A DNA stretch of 26,021 nt from an uncultured Verrucomicrobiota bacterium (GTDB lineage Bacteria > Verrucomicrobiota > Verrucomicrobiia > Limisphaerales > UBA9464), in NCBI GenBank assembly GCA_903864375.1, contig CAIPFS010000726.1, positions 1 through 26,021 of the forward strand, written 5' to 3'. The translations under genes and the position numbers were made by a program. This document shows positions 7,889 through 14,470 of this stretch, one piece after another; the stretch's first letter is position 1; the number at the start of each line of letters is the position of its first letter. Under the pieces are notes generated by a model. It was not told the origin of the DNA, did no database searches, and was given only the letters and a program-made list of their open reading frames with translations.

Positions 7889-9907
7889 TCAAAAGATTCT
7901 TTTTTCGGTACTCAACACCGGACGGGGCCAGGGGATGTCGAGTTCGGGGCCGGTGGAGTTGGCTCCTTTTCCAATCCACTCGCGAAAAACGCCACCGTCG
8001 TCTTTGCCGTCCTGACCCACGCTCCAGAGTTGATACCAGCCGTCATCGGTTCGCCGATAATGCAGCGGCTCACCATTCATCCAGTCGATGGGGACGGCCG
8101 CAACATATTGGGGAACGAGTTCACTCAGGGAAACCGGAAACTCCCCTTTCGCCAGGTGATACCGCTCCAATGCACAGGCGGCTCCGGCCAAACCGATCAT
8201 TGTCTGCCCAAAATTGGCCTTGTGGGCGGCATTTTCAAGGGCGGGAAGTAGCATCCGGCTCAGCACCGTAAATGGGAAACCTCCCCACGATCTGTCTCTG
8301 GTCGAAGCAGCATCGCTTCCTGGCGATGACGACCAGAGGACCGTCCGGTTGGTGGAATTCAGCTCCGTGCGGGCAGTAGTTAGTAAAGGCTCAAATCCTC
8401 GCAAAAGCTCCACCTGACTTTTCCGAACCCACCCCACCGGAATGAGAAAACTTGTGAGATGGGCCGCTGAGAACACATTAGGAGCCAAACCGGTCTCCTC
8501 CGTGTTTCCCACCCGGTCCAGGAACCCTGTGTCCACCAGCAGTTTGAAGGGGCCCAGCAGCGCCTGCTCCGTTCCCGTAATTCCCATGATTCGCTCCCCC
8601 TTCAATCCGTGGATCAGCGAGGGCCCCAACGCACGGTGTGACAGGAAGCGCTGGAACTCCATCAATTGAGAATCCGTCCATCGATGGTCGACCAGCCCTT
8701 GCCAGAGTGTCTTGCACGCGATGGTTTCGACCGCAATCCGGACCAATTGAGAAATAAGGAGCGGGTCCTCCTGAAGGGCATCGCTGATTCTGAAGATCAT
8801 TTGGACATCCTCCGCTGCCCGTTGGCTGTCCCCCGTTTCCATTCGGGCAAAAGCCCGAACTTGATAAATCCGGGCTATTCCCTTCATGCAGGATAGATGA
8901 GGGAGCAGGGCATTGAAGGATTCTTCGTAGTGCACTGGGTAAACGCTTCGGGGTCGGCGGGCTGCGGCCGCAAATTCGGCGAGCGTTGCGTCGAACTTGG
9001 ACAGGCCCAATAAAACGTCTTCGGCTGGTTTTCCAGGCTGGGCGGGCAAAGGGAAGTCCAGGTGATGTCGTCCCTGAGGTAGTTGCGCCGTATTGGTGGT
9101 CGATTCTCGAAGGGTGTTCGCCCAATCTGAAAGGTGAATTCGTCCGTCGGTCGCGCGACGTGAGGTCGAATTCCCTTTCTCCTCCTTGTCTGCCTCTCGA
9201 AGTTCGGGCAACGACAGATTGGTATGATAGGGAAAGATTTCCCCTTGCTTGAAAGTCCAGTGGATTTCCAACCCACCCGGGTTGGTGGTCGGAACCCTCC
9301 GATACTCAAACTGTTTCCAAAAGGGGGTGGAGAAGAAATTTTCCTCGTTGGGGGGGGGAGGTCCCAACAGGCAGGATATCTCCAGACATTCCCCTGCGGC
9401 TATCAGTTTCGACTTTTCCGCACGGAGGGCCGCCCAGCCACGGACGTCTTCGATTGCGTGAAACATCAGCAACGGAGTGACGAACGTGACCAGAATTGAG
9501 TAGATCAGAATGGAAAGATAAGGCAACCGACCTCCACTCTCCGGTACCGGGGCTCCGGGATCCGCTGATTCCACGAGCTCATCGGCCCGACGATTCCAGG
9601 CAGCGCGGCTCAGGAGTCCCAAAACCAGGGCTCGCAAGCCCACAAATTCCGCAAAGACCAGCGCCAGCCATTCCCCGTGGGGTACGGCAATGACCGACCC
9701 AACCGTTTCCTGGTTTTCACGTTCAAACACCCAGAACAGGGTCAATAACAGCCGCACAACAAGATACGCCCGAACGGTCCGTAGAACGACAAATCCAAGA
9801 ACTCGAAGCCAGGAATAGTGTTCTTGCGGTTGGGGAACCAAGGACGGAATCCAAAGCCAGTTGGAGCGGGATCCGTGTTCTTTCAGGAGAAATTGCTGGA
9901 GTGTCAT
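7889..9907 (-). CDS. Large membrane protein with pseudopilin-like C-terminal segment, function unknown
   Basis: Protein of 672 residues from the ATG at 9907; the frame extends further upstream, but that extension would overlap the preceding gene and reads as low-quality sequence. Three hydrophobic segments lie in the first third: around Trp-Leu-Arg-Val-Leu-Gly, then Trp-Leu-Ala-Leu-Val-Phe, then Tyr-Leu-Ser-Ile-Leu-Ile-Tyr. The rest is a large soluble region with many Arg/Glu-rich helices. Near the end is Ala-Leu-Glu-Arg-Tyr-His-Leu-Ala-Lys-Gly-Glu-Phe-Pro, followed by Leu-x-x-Leu-Val-Pro-Gln-Tyr and Tyr-x-Leu-Trp-Ser-Val-Gly-Gln-Asp-Gly-x-Asp-Asp-Gly. That is the arrangement of the C-terminal domain of major pseudopilins and related planctomycete/verrucomicrobial proteins. 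It is the last gene of the sigma-factor set. No enzymatic function can be assigned. Confidence 0.75.
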   Translation of the reverse strand: MTLQQFLLKEHGSRSNWLWIPSLVPQPQEHYSWLRVLGFVVLRTVRAYLVVRLLLTLFWVFERENQETVGSVIAVPHGEWLALVFAEFVGLRALVLGLLSRAAWNRRADELVESADPGAPVPESGGRLPYLSILIYSILVTFVTPLLMFHAIEDVRGWAALRAEKSKLIAAGECLEISCLLGPPPPNEENFFSTPFWKQFEYRRVPTTNPGGLEIHWTFKQGEIFPYHTNLSLPELREADKEEKGNSTSRRATDGRIHLSDWANTLRESTTNTAQLPQGRHHLDFPLPAQPGKPAEDVLLGLSKFDATLAEFAAAARRPRSVYPVHYEESFNALLPHLSCMKGIARIYQVRAFARMETGDSQRAAEDVQMIFRISDALQEDPLLISQLVRIAVETIACKTLWQGLVDHRWTDSQLMEFQRFLSHRALGPSLIHGLKGERIMGITGTEQALLGPFKLLVDTGFLDRVGNTEETGLAPNVFSAAHLTSFLIPVGWVRKSQVELLRGFEPLLTTARTELNSTNRTVLWSSSPGSDAASTRDRSWGGFPFTVLSRMLLPALENAAHKANFGQTMIGLAGAACALERYHLAKGEFPVSLSELVPQYVAAVPIDWMNGEPLHYRRTDDGWYQLWSVGQDGKDDGGVFREWIGKGANSTGPELDIPWPRPVLSTEKRIF

Positions 9908-9963
9908 CAATGTAAAATGGCGTTCGGTCGGTTTGGTCGAGCTGTGTTGAAAAACGAAATGGA

Positions 9964-10419
9964 TCACCCAAATCGGGTTGGAGCCGGAGGGCGAAGAGCA
10001 GATCGGGGAGCTGGGGAGGCAGAGAGCCGCGGCTGTGGGGCCTCGGGGAAAGTCTCCCCGGGCAATGCTGCGAGTCGCTGCCATTCGGCATTGCGGGAGT
10101 GCACGACCGACCAAAGGGTTTCCTGTGTCGGGGCGGGATGGGATGACGATTCTCCCGGTTCACAGATCAACGCCAAAGCGGCCAGCGACGACGCCCAAAG
10201 ACCGACCAACCAGCGCCATTCGACGGGCAACCTGGACCAGAATGGTACCGCGAGACATCGACTCGAAATCGGTCTTACCCCCGGCTGAGCCACCCCATCC
10301 TTCGTTCGGGCGAGCACTTCTTCACGCCAGGAGGGTGGTACGGGTCGCAGGGGACGTGAGGCCAGAATCCGGGCCAGGTCGTCCGAGGGATTTTCAGGCG
10401 ATGGAGTAGGCATGGTCAT
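9964..10419 (-). CDS. Small single-pass membrane protein between sigma factor and large membrane protein
   Basis: Protein of 151 residues with a soluble N-terminus rich in Pro and charged residues (Leu-Arg-Pro-Val-Pro-Pro-Ser-Trp-Arg-Glu-Glu-Val-Leu), one membrane helix (about residues 67-87: Trp-Leu-Val-Gly-Leu-Trp-Ala-Ser-Ser-Leu-Ala-Ala) and a roughly 60-residue outer tail. Size, topology and position downstream of an ECF sigma factor fit a membrane anti-sigma factor. However, no zinc-binding His-x3-Cys-x2-Cys motif is present, so this is only a possibility. A second ATG at 10413 is an alternative start. The next gene begins 56 bp downstream. Confidence 0.65.
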   Translation of the reverse strand: MTMPTPSPENPSDDLARILASRPLRPVPPSWREEVLARTKDGVAQPGVRPISSRCLAVPFWSRLPVEWRWLVGLWASSLAALALICEPGESSSHPAPTQETLWSVVHSRNAEWQRLAALPGETFPEAPQPRLSASPAPRSALRPPAPTRFG

Positions 10420-10528
10420 CTGGTTTCAACGAGGGTGTTAATCATGGATGACAGTGCTTCGCGTTAAGTCACAGATTTCCTCACCATCCCGACGATTTAA
10501 ATTTAACCTCCTGAACAAGAGCAACATC

Positions 10529-10553
10529 GGTAGGGCGAGGCTCCCGCCGAGCC
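10529..10553. repeat. Short GTAG-type hairpin at the edge of the tandem repeat
   Basis: The segment beginning GGTAGGGCGAGG carries the stem GGCTC (10539-10543) and GAGCC (10549-10553) with loop CCGCC. The right arm is also the first five bases of tandem repeat unit 1. Similar GTAGGGCGAGG elements are, to my recollection, common between verrucomicrobial genes; this was not checked. Confidence 0.45.
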
Positions 10554-10812
10554 AGAGGCGGTTCGAACCGGGCCGCTTCCGCACGGGCGAAGCCAATGGG
10601 CCGTCCGCAGGACCGAGCCTCAGCGGGTTCGAACCGGGCCGCTTCTGCACGGGCGAAGCCAATGGGCCGTCCGCAGGACCGAGCCTCAGGGGGGTCGAAC
10701 CAGGCCGCTTCCGTACGGGCGAAGCCAATGGGCCGTCCGCAGGACCGAGCCAGAGGCGGTTCGAACCGGGCCGCTTCCGCACGGGTGAAGCCAATGGGCC
10801 GTCCGCAGGACC
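10549..10812. repeat. Four tandem 66-bp repeats between sigma factor and downstream gene
   Basis: Units start at 10549, 10615, 10681 and 10747 and are exactly 66 bp each. All share a core reading GGGCGAAGCCAATGGGCCGT (one base changed in unit 4) followed by CCGCAGGACC. Units 1, 2 and 4 contain the palindrome GGTTCGAACC; in unit 3 it is altered. Units 1 and 4 resemble each other most at the 5' end (GAGCCAGAGGCGG), units 2 and 3 share GAGCCTCAG. The block begins 128 bp upstream of the start of the single-TM protein gene and ends 7 bp beyond the sigma-factor stop. Because 66 is a multiple of 3, several frames stay open through it; none is credible as a protein. Confidence 0.9.
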
Positions 10813-10819
10813 GTGTCGG

Positions 10820-11335
10820 CTAGTGGGTTCGAATCTCATCATAGAAGGGACGCAACAAGCCCTGAAGTTTGTCTATTCCGTACCGGTAGCGGCTGGCAGC
10901 GGTATTGGCTGGAATATAGAGGGCCGACGAGATCGCTTCGAAGGTAAGACCTTCCCAGAGCTTAAGATGGACCACTGCCCGTTGATCCATGGGGAGTTGG
11001 CCCAGAGCCAGAGCCAATTCACGACGAAAGGCCGTCTCATCGGGATCGGGCGTGGGTGCAAACAGGTCGCTGCCTTCCTCAGCCAGGGCCGCATGATTCC
11101 GGTCCCGAACCTCCCGACGTCTGAACCCGTCCAAGGCCAGACGATGGGCCATTCGCAGGAGAAAACCCCGCTCATCCCGAACGTCTTTCATCACATCCGG
11201 GCGATTCACCAATCGGGAAAACACCTCCTGCAGTGCATCCCTGGTGTCCGCCTCGTCCCGGGTCAGATTCAACAGAAACGCGAACAATGCTGACGCATGG
11301 TCATCATAGAGGCGTTCAAGTTCGCGGGGAGACAT
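10820..11335 (-). CDS. ECF-type RNA polymerase sigma factor
   Basis: Protein of 171 residues from the ATG at 11335 (Met-Ser-Pro-Arg-Glu-Leu-Glu-Arg-Leu-Tyr); an upstream start would add 65 residues of Arg/Ser-rich sequence unlike the family. Region 2 covers about residues 5-75: Ala-Leu-Phe-Ala-Phe-Leu-Leu, then Asp-Ala-Leu-Gln-Glu-Val-Phe and Phe-Leu-Leu-Arg-Met-Ala-His-Arg-Leu-Ala-Leu-Asp. Region 4 covers about 112-165: Leu-x-x-Leu-Pro-x-x-Gln-Arg-Ala-Val-Val-His-Leu, then Trp-Glu-Gly-Leu-Thr-Phe-Glu-Ala-Ile-Ser and Ala-Ala-Ser-Arg-Tyr-Arg-Tyr-Gly. It directs transcription from its own promoter class, commonly including its own operon. The stop lies 7 bp from the tandem repeat, so the last few codons may have been remodelled by repeat insertion. 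Confidence 0.9.
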   Translation of the reverse strand: MSPRELERLYDDHASALFAFLLNLTRDEADTRDALQEVFSRLVNRPDVMKDVRDERGFLLRMAHRLALDGFRRREVRDRNHAALAEEGSDLFAPTPDPDETAFRRELALALGQLPMDQRAVVHLKLWEGLTFEAISSALYIPANTAASRYRYGIDKLQGLLRPFYDEIRTH

Positions 11336-11654
11336 CCGGTGTTGAGCCAAGGACGCCGCACGCCGCCGGATTTGTCTATTCCGGTTTTGTCTTCGCGTGG
11401 GTCTGCCGAGACTGCGGTGCTGGGAAGGTTCCGAAGAAGAACAACGATGTGGAGGATTCGAATGGGAACGATGGCTGATGGAAGGTTGGGCCCTGCACCC
11501 CTCGGGTAGGCGGGACCGAACCGAGGCCATTGGCCCATCAGCGCTAAACTGTTTGGTCGAAGGTTACCCCGTGAAGGAATGAGCGAACGGACTAGGCCCT
11601 CGGAAGAACCATGAGTATCGATCTGGGCGTTCGCGGCGTCACAAGGAAGAAGAC
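11336..11654. other. Intergenic region upstream of the sigma factor
   Basis: A 319-bp stretch without a credible gene. It should contain the promoter of the sigma-factor operon on the - strand and any terminator of the NUDIX operon. I could not identify a -35/-10 pair or a stem followed by a T-run with confidence. A 5-bp GACCT/AGGTC hairpin at 11652-11664 straddles the NUDIX stop but has no T-run. Confidence 0.5.
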
Positions 11655-12227
11655 CTACCAGGTCCCCTCGTCCATCAATGCCCGGACCAGGGCCACCACG
11701 ACCAATGAATGGCGAATGACACCCGACCGAATCAACTCCGGTGCCTGCTTCCAGGGAACCAGACGGACTACAATGTCCTCGGCCGCATCCAGGTGCTGAC
11801 TGCCGCTGGCGAGGCAGTTCTCGACCCTCACCACATGGCATCGATTATTCTGTAACGCTGGATTCGGAAAGCTCTCACCCAAAAGGCGCGCCTTGTCGCC
11901 AACGTAGGCCGCTTCCTCTCGAAGCTCCCGTATTCCGGCGGCGACCGGATCGGCGTCTTCCGGGTCAATGATGCCTCCGGGAATTTCCCATTCGACCGTA
12001 TTGGTTCCATGGCGAAACTGGCCGACCAGGATGAGTTCCTTTTCGGGAGTGGTGGCGACCACATTCACCCAATCCGGACATTCCACTGTAAAGAGGTCGA
12101 AAATCCGGCCTGTTCGGGGATGCTGCTTGAGATCCGTTCGGACTCGGAAGATGCGGTAATCGGCCAGCAATCGCTGTTCAAGGGTCGACCAGCGAGCCAC
12201 CGCATCGTCCGGCAAGGGCGGAATCAT
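11655..12227 (-). CDS. NUDIX hydrolase, ADP-ribose pyrophosphatase-like
   Basis: Protein of 190 residues predicted to hydrolyse a nucleoside diphosphate linked to another moiety, ADP-ribose or ADP-sugar being typical for this size. The start at 12227 forms an ATGA overlap with the stop of the upstream small gene. The NUDIX box is visible: Pro-Gly-Gly-Ile-Ile-Asp-Pro-Glu-Asp-Ala-Asp-Pro, then Arg-Glu-Leu-Arg-Glu-Glu-Ala-Ala. The catalytic Arg-Glu-Leu-x-Glu-Glu is intact. Compared with the consensus, the spacing between the first Gly pair and Arg-Glu-Leu is one residue longer and the Gly after the Glu pair is Ala. Preceding strands (Val-Asn-Val-Val-Ala-Thr, Leu-Ile-Leu-Val-Gly-Gln-Phe-Arg) fit the fold. 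The substrate is not determined. Confidence 0.85.
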   Translation of the reverse strand: MIPPLPDDAVARWSTLEQRLLADYRIFRVRTDLKQHPRTGRIFDLFTVECPDWVNVVATTPEKELILVGQFRHGTNTVEWEIPGGIIDPEDADPVAAGIRELREEAAYVGDKARLLGESFPNPALQNNRCHVVRVENCLASGSQHLDAAEDIVVRLVPWKQAPELIRSGVIRHSLVVVALVRALMDEGTW

Positions 12228-12430
12228 TTCGGGAGCTGAATTCCCCGGGCTTGGGCAGCCCACCCCCCCGCCATCAGGCGAATGAGGTAGGAAAGCGCAT
12301 CATCGGGTGTACCGCCACGCTCGGCGCACAACTGGGCCGCGCGCTTTTCCAACTGCGCGGCCATTTCATCACACTTCCCGGCTGGGCACCCCAGCGCCTG
12401 CAAGGCCTGCGCCAGAGAAACCAGGTCCAT
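12224..12430 (-). CDS. Small protein of unknown function
   Basis: Protein of 68 residues, not recognised. It is Ala/Leu/Gln-rich and probably all-helical, with two cysteines in the first half and a third in the middle (Leu-Gly-Cys-Pro-Ala-Gly-Lys-Cys-Asp and Gln-Leu-Cys-Ala-Glu-Arg-Gly-Gly). It has no signal peptide or membrane helix. Reality is supported by its place in a tight operon: it begins 22 bp after the cyclophilin stop and its stop overlaps the NUDIX start as ATGA. No function is assigned. Confidence 0.65.
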   Translation of the reverse strand: MDLVSLAQALQALGCPAGKCDEMAAQLEKRAAQLCAERGGTPDDALSYLIRLMAGGWAAQARGIQLPK

Positions 12431-12452
12431 GGGTGTCCCGGAAGGTCCAGGG

Positions 12453-13073
12453 CTACTTCACGCTGGCGGCATCCACCACCTTGACGCTCTCGATTCCCTG
12501 CCGTTCCAGGGGCCGGCTCTTCTCGCCGCCGCCGCCGCTCTTGGTCGGAACCGACTCCAGGGCCTTGAGGACGTCCTCCCCCTTGATGACATGACCGAAG
12601 GCGGTGTACTTGCGGTCGAGGAACGAGGCGTCACCCGTCACGATAAAAAACTGGGAACCGGCGGAGTCCGGATCTTGCGACCGGGCCATCGAGAGGACAC
12701 CAAATTGATGGGACTTGGCGTTGAATTCGGCTTTGATTTTGTAGCCCGGGTCTCCGGTTCCCCAGCGGGACTCCAGAGCGGCATCCTTGGTCAACGGGTC
12801 GCCACCCTGAATCATGAAGCCCTTGATAATGCGATGGAAGGCGGTCCCATCGTAAAAACCCTTGCGGGCCAGGGTCTTGAAATTTTCGACCGTTTTGGGG
12901 GCCACGTCGGACCAGAATTCCACGACGAGTTCTCCCTTGCTGGTTTTGATGATGGCGACTTCGTTGGTGCTCACGGCGGGTGCAGGTTTGCCTTCGGATT
13001 TCTCTTCGGCACGCGCTGGCTGCCACGCGGCGAGCCCCAAAAGAACGGCGGAAGCGATCGACAGACGTTTCAT
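12453..13073 (-). CDS. Exported cyclophilin-type peptidyl-prolyl isomerase
   Basis: Protein of 206 residues that catalyses cis-trans isomerisation of prolyl bonds, probably in the periplasm. A Sec signal peptide (Met-Lys-Arg, hydrophobic core, Ala-Arg-Ala) covers residues 1-23, which fixes the start at 13073 although the frame runs open far upstream. The cyclophilin domain (about 40-195) shows Phe-Tyr-Asp-Gly-Thr-x-Phe-His-Arg-Ile-Ile, Phe-Met-Ile-Gln-Gly-Gly-Asp-Pro, Leu-Ser-Met-Ala-Arg, Ala-Gly-Ser-Gln-Phe-Phe-Ile and the Phe-Gly-His-Val segment. The catalytic Arg (in Phe-His-Arg) and the substrate-pocket Phe, Gln and His are present; the Trp of human CypA is not. A Gly/Lys-rich loop lies near the C-terminus. 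First gene of the operon with the 68-residue protein and the NUDIX hydrolase. Confidence 0.9.
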   Translation of the reverse strand: MKRLSIASAVLLGLAAWQPARAEEKSEGKPAPAVSTNEVAIIKTSKGELVVEFWSDVAPKTVENFKTLARKGFYDGTAFHRIIKGFMIQGGDPLTKDAALESRWGTGDPGYKIKAEFNAKSHQFGVLSMARSQDPDSAGSQFFIVTGDASFLDRKYTAFGHVIKGEDVLKALESVPTKSGGGGEKSRPLERQGIESVKVVDAASVK

Positions 13074-13272
13074 GTTAGGGCTGTGATGAAGCCATGTTCG
13101 CTTTCGACTGTCACGCCCGGAATGAATTCCTCCCCGGAAGGCTGAAAACCCGACGGGTCTCGGAAAATCAAGATAAAGGGACAGGTCATCTGTTTTATAA
13201 CCCGCGGAAAGACAGGTGATTGCGTGGGTGTCAATGTGATTTGTCCCGGGCGGTACCGCCGCCGGCAGGGGA

Positions 13273-14331
13273 TCAGCGGGCCCGCGCTTTGGCCCTGGCC
13301 AACAGGTCGGGAACTGAAACCGAGGCACCTCCTGAACGGCGGCTCTCGTCGGCCGCCTCCATGAAGGCAAAAATCTCGATCGTTTCAGCGGCGCTGACGG
13401 GCGCCTGGCCGGTTTTGAAGAAATGACCGATTTCCCGACAGAGCTCTTCGTACCCGACATCGGTAACGGTGGGTACAATGGCCCGGTTTCCGTAGGCAAC
13501 TGCTCCGAATTCCGCCTTGTTGTTTCGAATGCCCCGATAAGACCCGACCCGACCGCCTTTCCATACCCCCGTGATGAGGTCCGTATCGGGGGTTTGAACG
13601 CGGGATACGGTTTCGCAGCCGACACCCATCAGGGCGTACAAGGGTTCAATACCGTGGATACCGTAAAAGTACATGTCGGGGGTCCCCTCCTGATAGGTGC
13701 AGGGTCCCCAGGTGATGGCTCCGGCGATCGTTCCCAGTGTGTTGTTTTTCAGCAAGCCCTGGATGCCGGGACCAAATCGCAGGGAGGAACTCGAAAAGCA
13801 GGGAACACCCTCTTTTTCCGCCAGGGTGTAGATCGACAGGACATCCGCCAACGACCCCGCAGCGGGTTTGTCGATGAAGAGCGGCTTGTGGGCGCGAATC
13901 ACCGGTTCTGCCTCCGTCCAATGGATCCGGCCATCGACACTCTCCAACAAAACCACATCGACGCGCTCCAGCAGAGCGGGGATGGTATCAACGATCTCAA
14001 TCCCCATTTCCCGCAACTGCCGGGTGAATCCCTGGACCCTGTTCCGACTGGCTGGAAGGTCGGTTCCACCGGGATATCCGGCTACCACCTTGATTGCGGC
14101 GAGATCACCGGTGGCGGTCGGGCTCCCGAAAAGCTTCGCAAACTCAGGCACGTGCGAGGTGTCGAGACCAATCATGCCGGCTCGCAATGGCGTTGAAGGA
14201 ACGGGTCCCGGTTCCGCAACGACCCCTGGTCCAAGCAGCAAGACGGCCAACCACGGGATGAGCCAGGATTTCCCGCGGGTCTGGACGGTTCCCGATTTCG
14301 AAACCGATGGAATGGTCTGGAGGCAAGCCAT
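13273..14331 (-). CDS. Exported Gfo/Idh/MocA-family oxidoreductase-like protein
   Basis: Protein of 352 residues. A hydrophobic segment (Trp-Leu-Ile-Pro-Trp-Leu-Ala-Val-Leu-Leu-Leu, about residues 23-38) looks like a Sec signal peptide. The Rossmann-type domain begins Ala-Gly-Met-Ile-Gly-Leu-Asp-Thr-Ser-His, a variant of the usual Gly-x-Gly-x-x-Gly found in a Gfo/Idh subgroup. The Asp-Lys-Pro of the 'EKP' motif follows (Leu-Phe-Ile-Asp-Lys-Pro-Ala-Ala-Gly). The C-terminal part has Tyr-Gly-Ile-His-Gly-Ile-Glu, matching the conserved catalytic-His helix. Members oxidise or reduce sugars using a bound nicotinamide cofactor. The substrate is unknown. The same frame continues upstream through a TGA at 14341-14343 to a twin-arginine leader, so the true N-terminus is uncertain. 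The ATG at 14331 has no visible ribosome-binding site. Confidence 0.8.
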   Translation of the reverse strand: MACLQTIPSVSKSGTVQTRGKSWLIPWLAVLLLGPGVVAEPGPVPSTPLRAGMIGLDTSHVPEFAKLFGSPTATGDLAAIKVVAGYPGGTDLPASRNRVQGFTRQLREMGIEIVDTIPALLERVDVVLLESVDGRIHWTEAEPVIRAHKPLFIDKPAAGSLADVLSIYTLAEKEGVPCFSSSSLRFGPGIQGLLKNNTLGTIAGAITWGPCTYQEGTPDMYFYGIHGIEPLYALMGVGCETVSRVQTPDTDLITGVWKGGRVGSYRGIRNNKAEFGAVAYGNRAIVPTVTDVGYEELCREIGHFFKTGQAPVSAAETIEIFAFMEAADESRRSGGASVSVPDLLARAKARAR

Positions 14332-14340
14332 GGGAAGTGA

Positions 14341-14415
14341 TCAGGCGATGGCCGCCACATCGGCGGATGCCGAGGCCCGTTTCAAGAATTGCCGGCGACT
14401 GAAGGAAGTCTTCAT
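14341..14415 (-). pseudogene. Twin-arginine leader ORF of 24 codons, in frame with the downstream oxidoreductase
   Basis: The ATG at 14415 opens a reading frame encoding Met-Lys-Thr-Ser-Phe-Ser-Arg-Arg-Gln-Phe-Leu-Lys-Arg, followed by an Ala/Ser-rich stretch, and ends at TGA (14341-14343). Ser-Arg-Arg-Gln-Phe-Leu-Lys is a textbook Tat motif, common on Gfo/Idh/MocA proteins. The distance to the oxidoreductase ATG is 84 bp, so both share one frame. Removing the TGA would give one continuous protein. An AGGA lies just before the ATG, whereas none is seen before the downstream start. It may be a nonsense mutation, a sequencing error, or the stump of a deleted neighbouring gene. Confidence 0.6.
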
Positions 14416-14470
14416 GGTCCTAACGGGACGGAGGAGTTGGAACAGTGTCGTTCACCATAGTGACGCGGTA

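Noticed and set aside
10820..10840. tRNA T-arm-like sequence (GGGTTCGAATC) next to the repeat, and the similar GGTTCGAACC in the repeats
   Set aside because: No anticodon arm, acceptor pairing or D arm could be built around it, and the sequence codes for the conserved-length end of the sigma factor.
10438..10842. - strand frame of 134 codons made mostly of the same repeats, overlapping the sigma-factor end
   Set aside because: Same cause. The non-repeat part is short and Arg-rich with no recognisable domain, and the overlap with the sigma-factor 3' end is weak evidence of translation.
10448..11293. Long + strand frame of 281 codons through the tandem repeats, with a 22-residue repeated unit
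   Set aside because: It is antisense to the sigma factor over much of its length and stays open only because the repeat unit is a multiple of three bases. Other frames are equally open, and the protein has no recognisable fold.
13249..13260. 12-bp palindrome GGCGGTACCGCC downstream of the oxidoreductase
   Set aside because: It has no loop and no T-run, so it is not a convincing terminator, and such GC-rich palindromes are expected by chance here.
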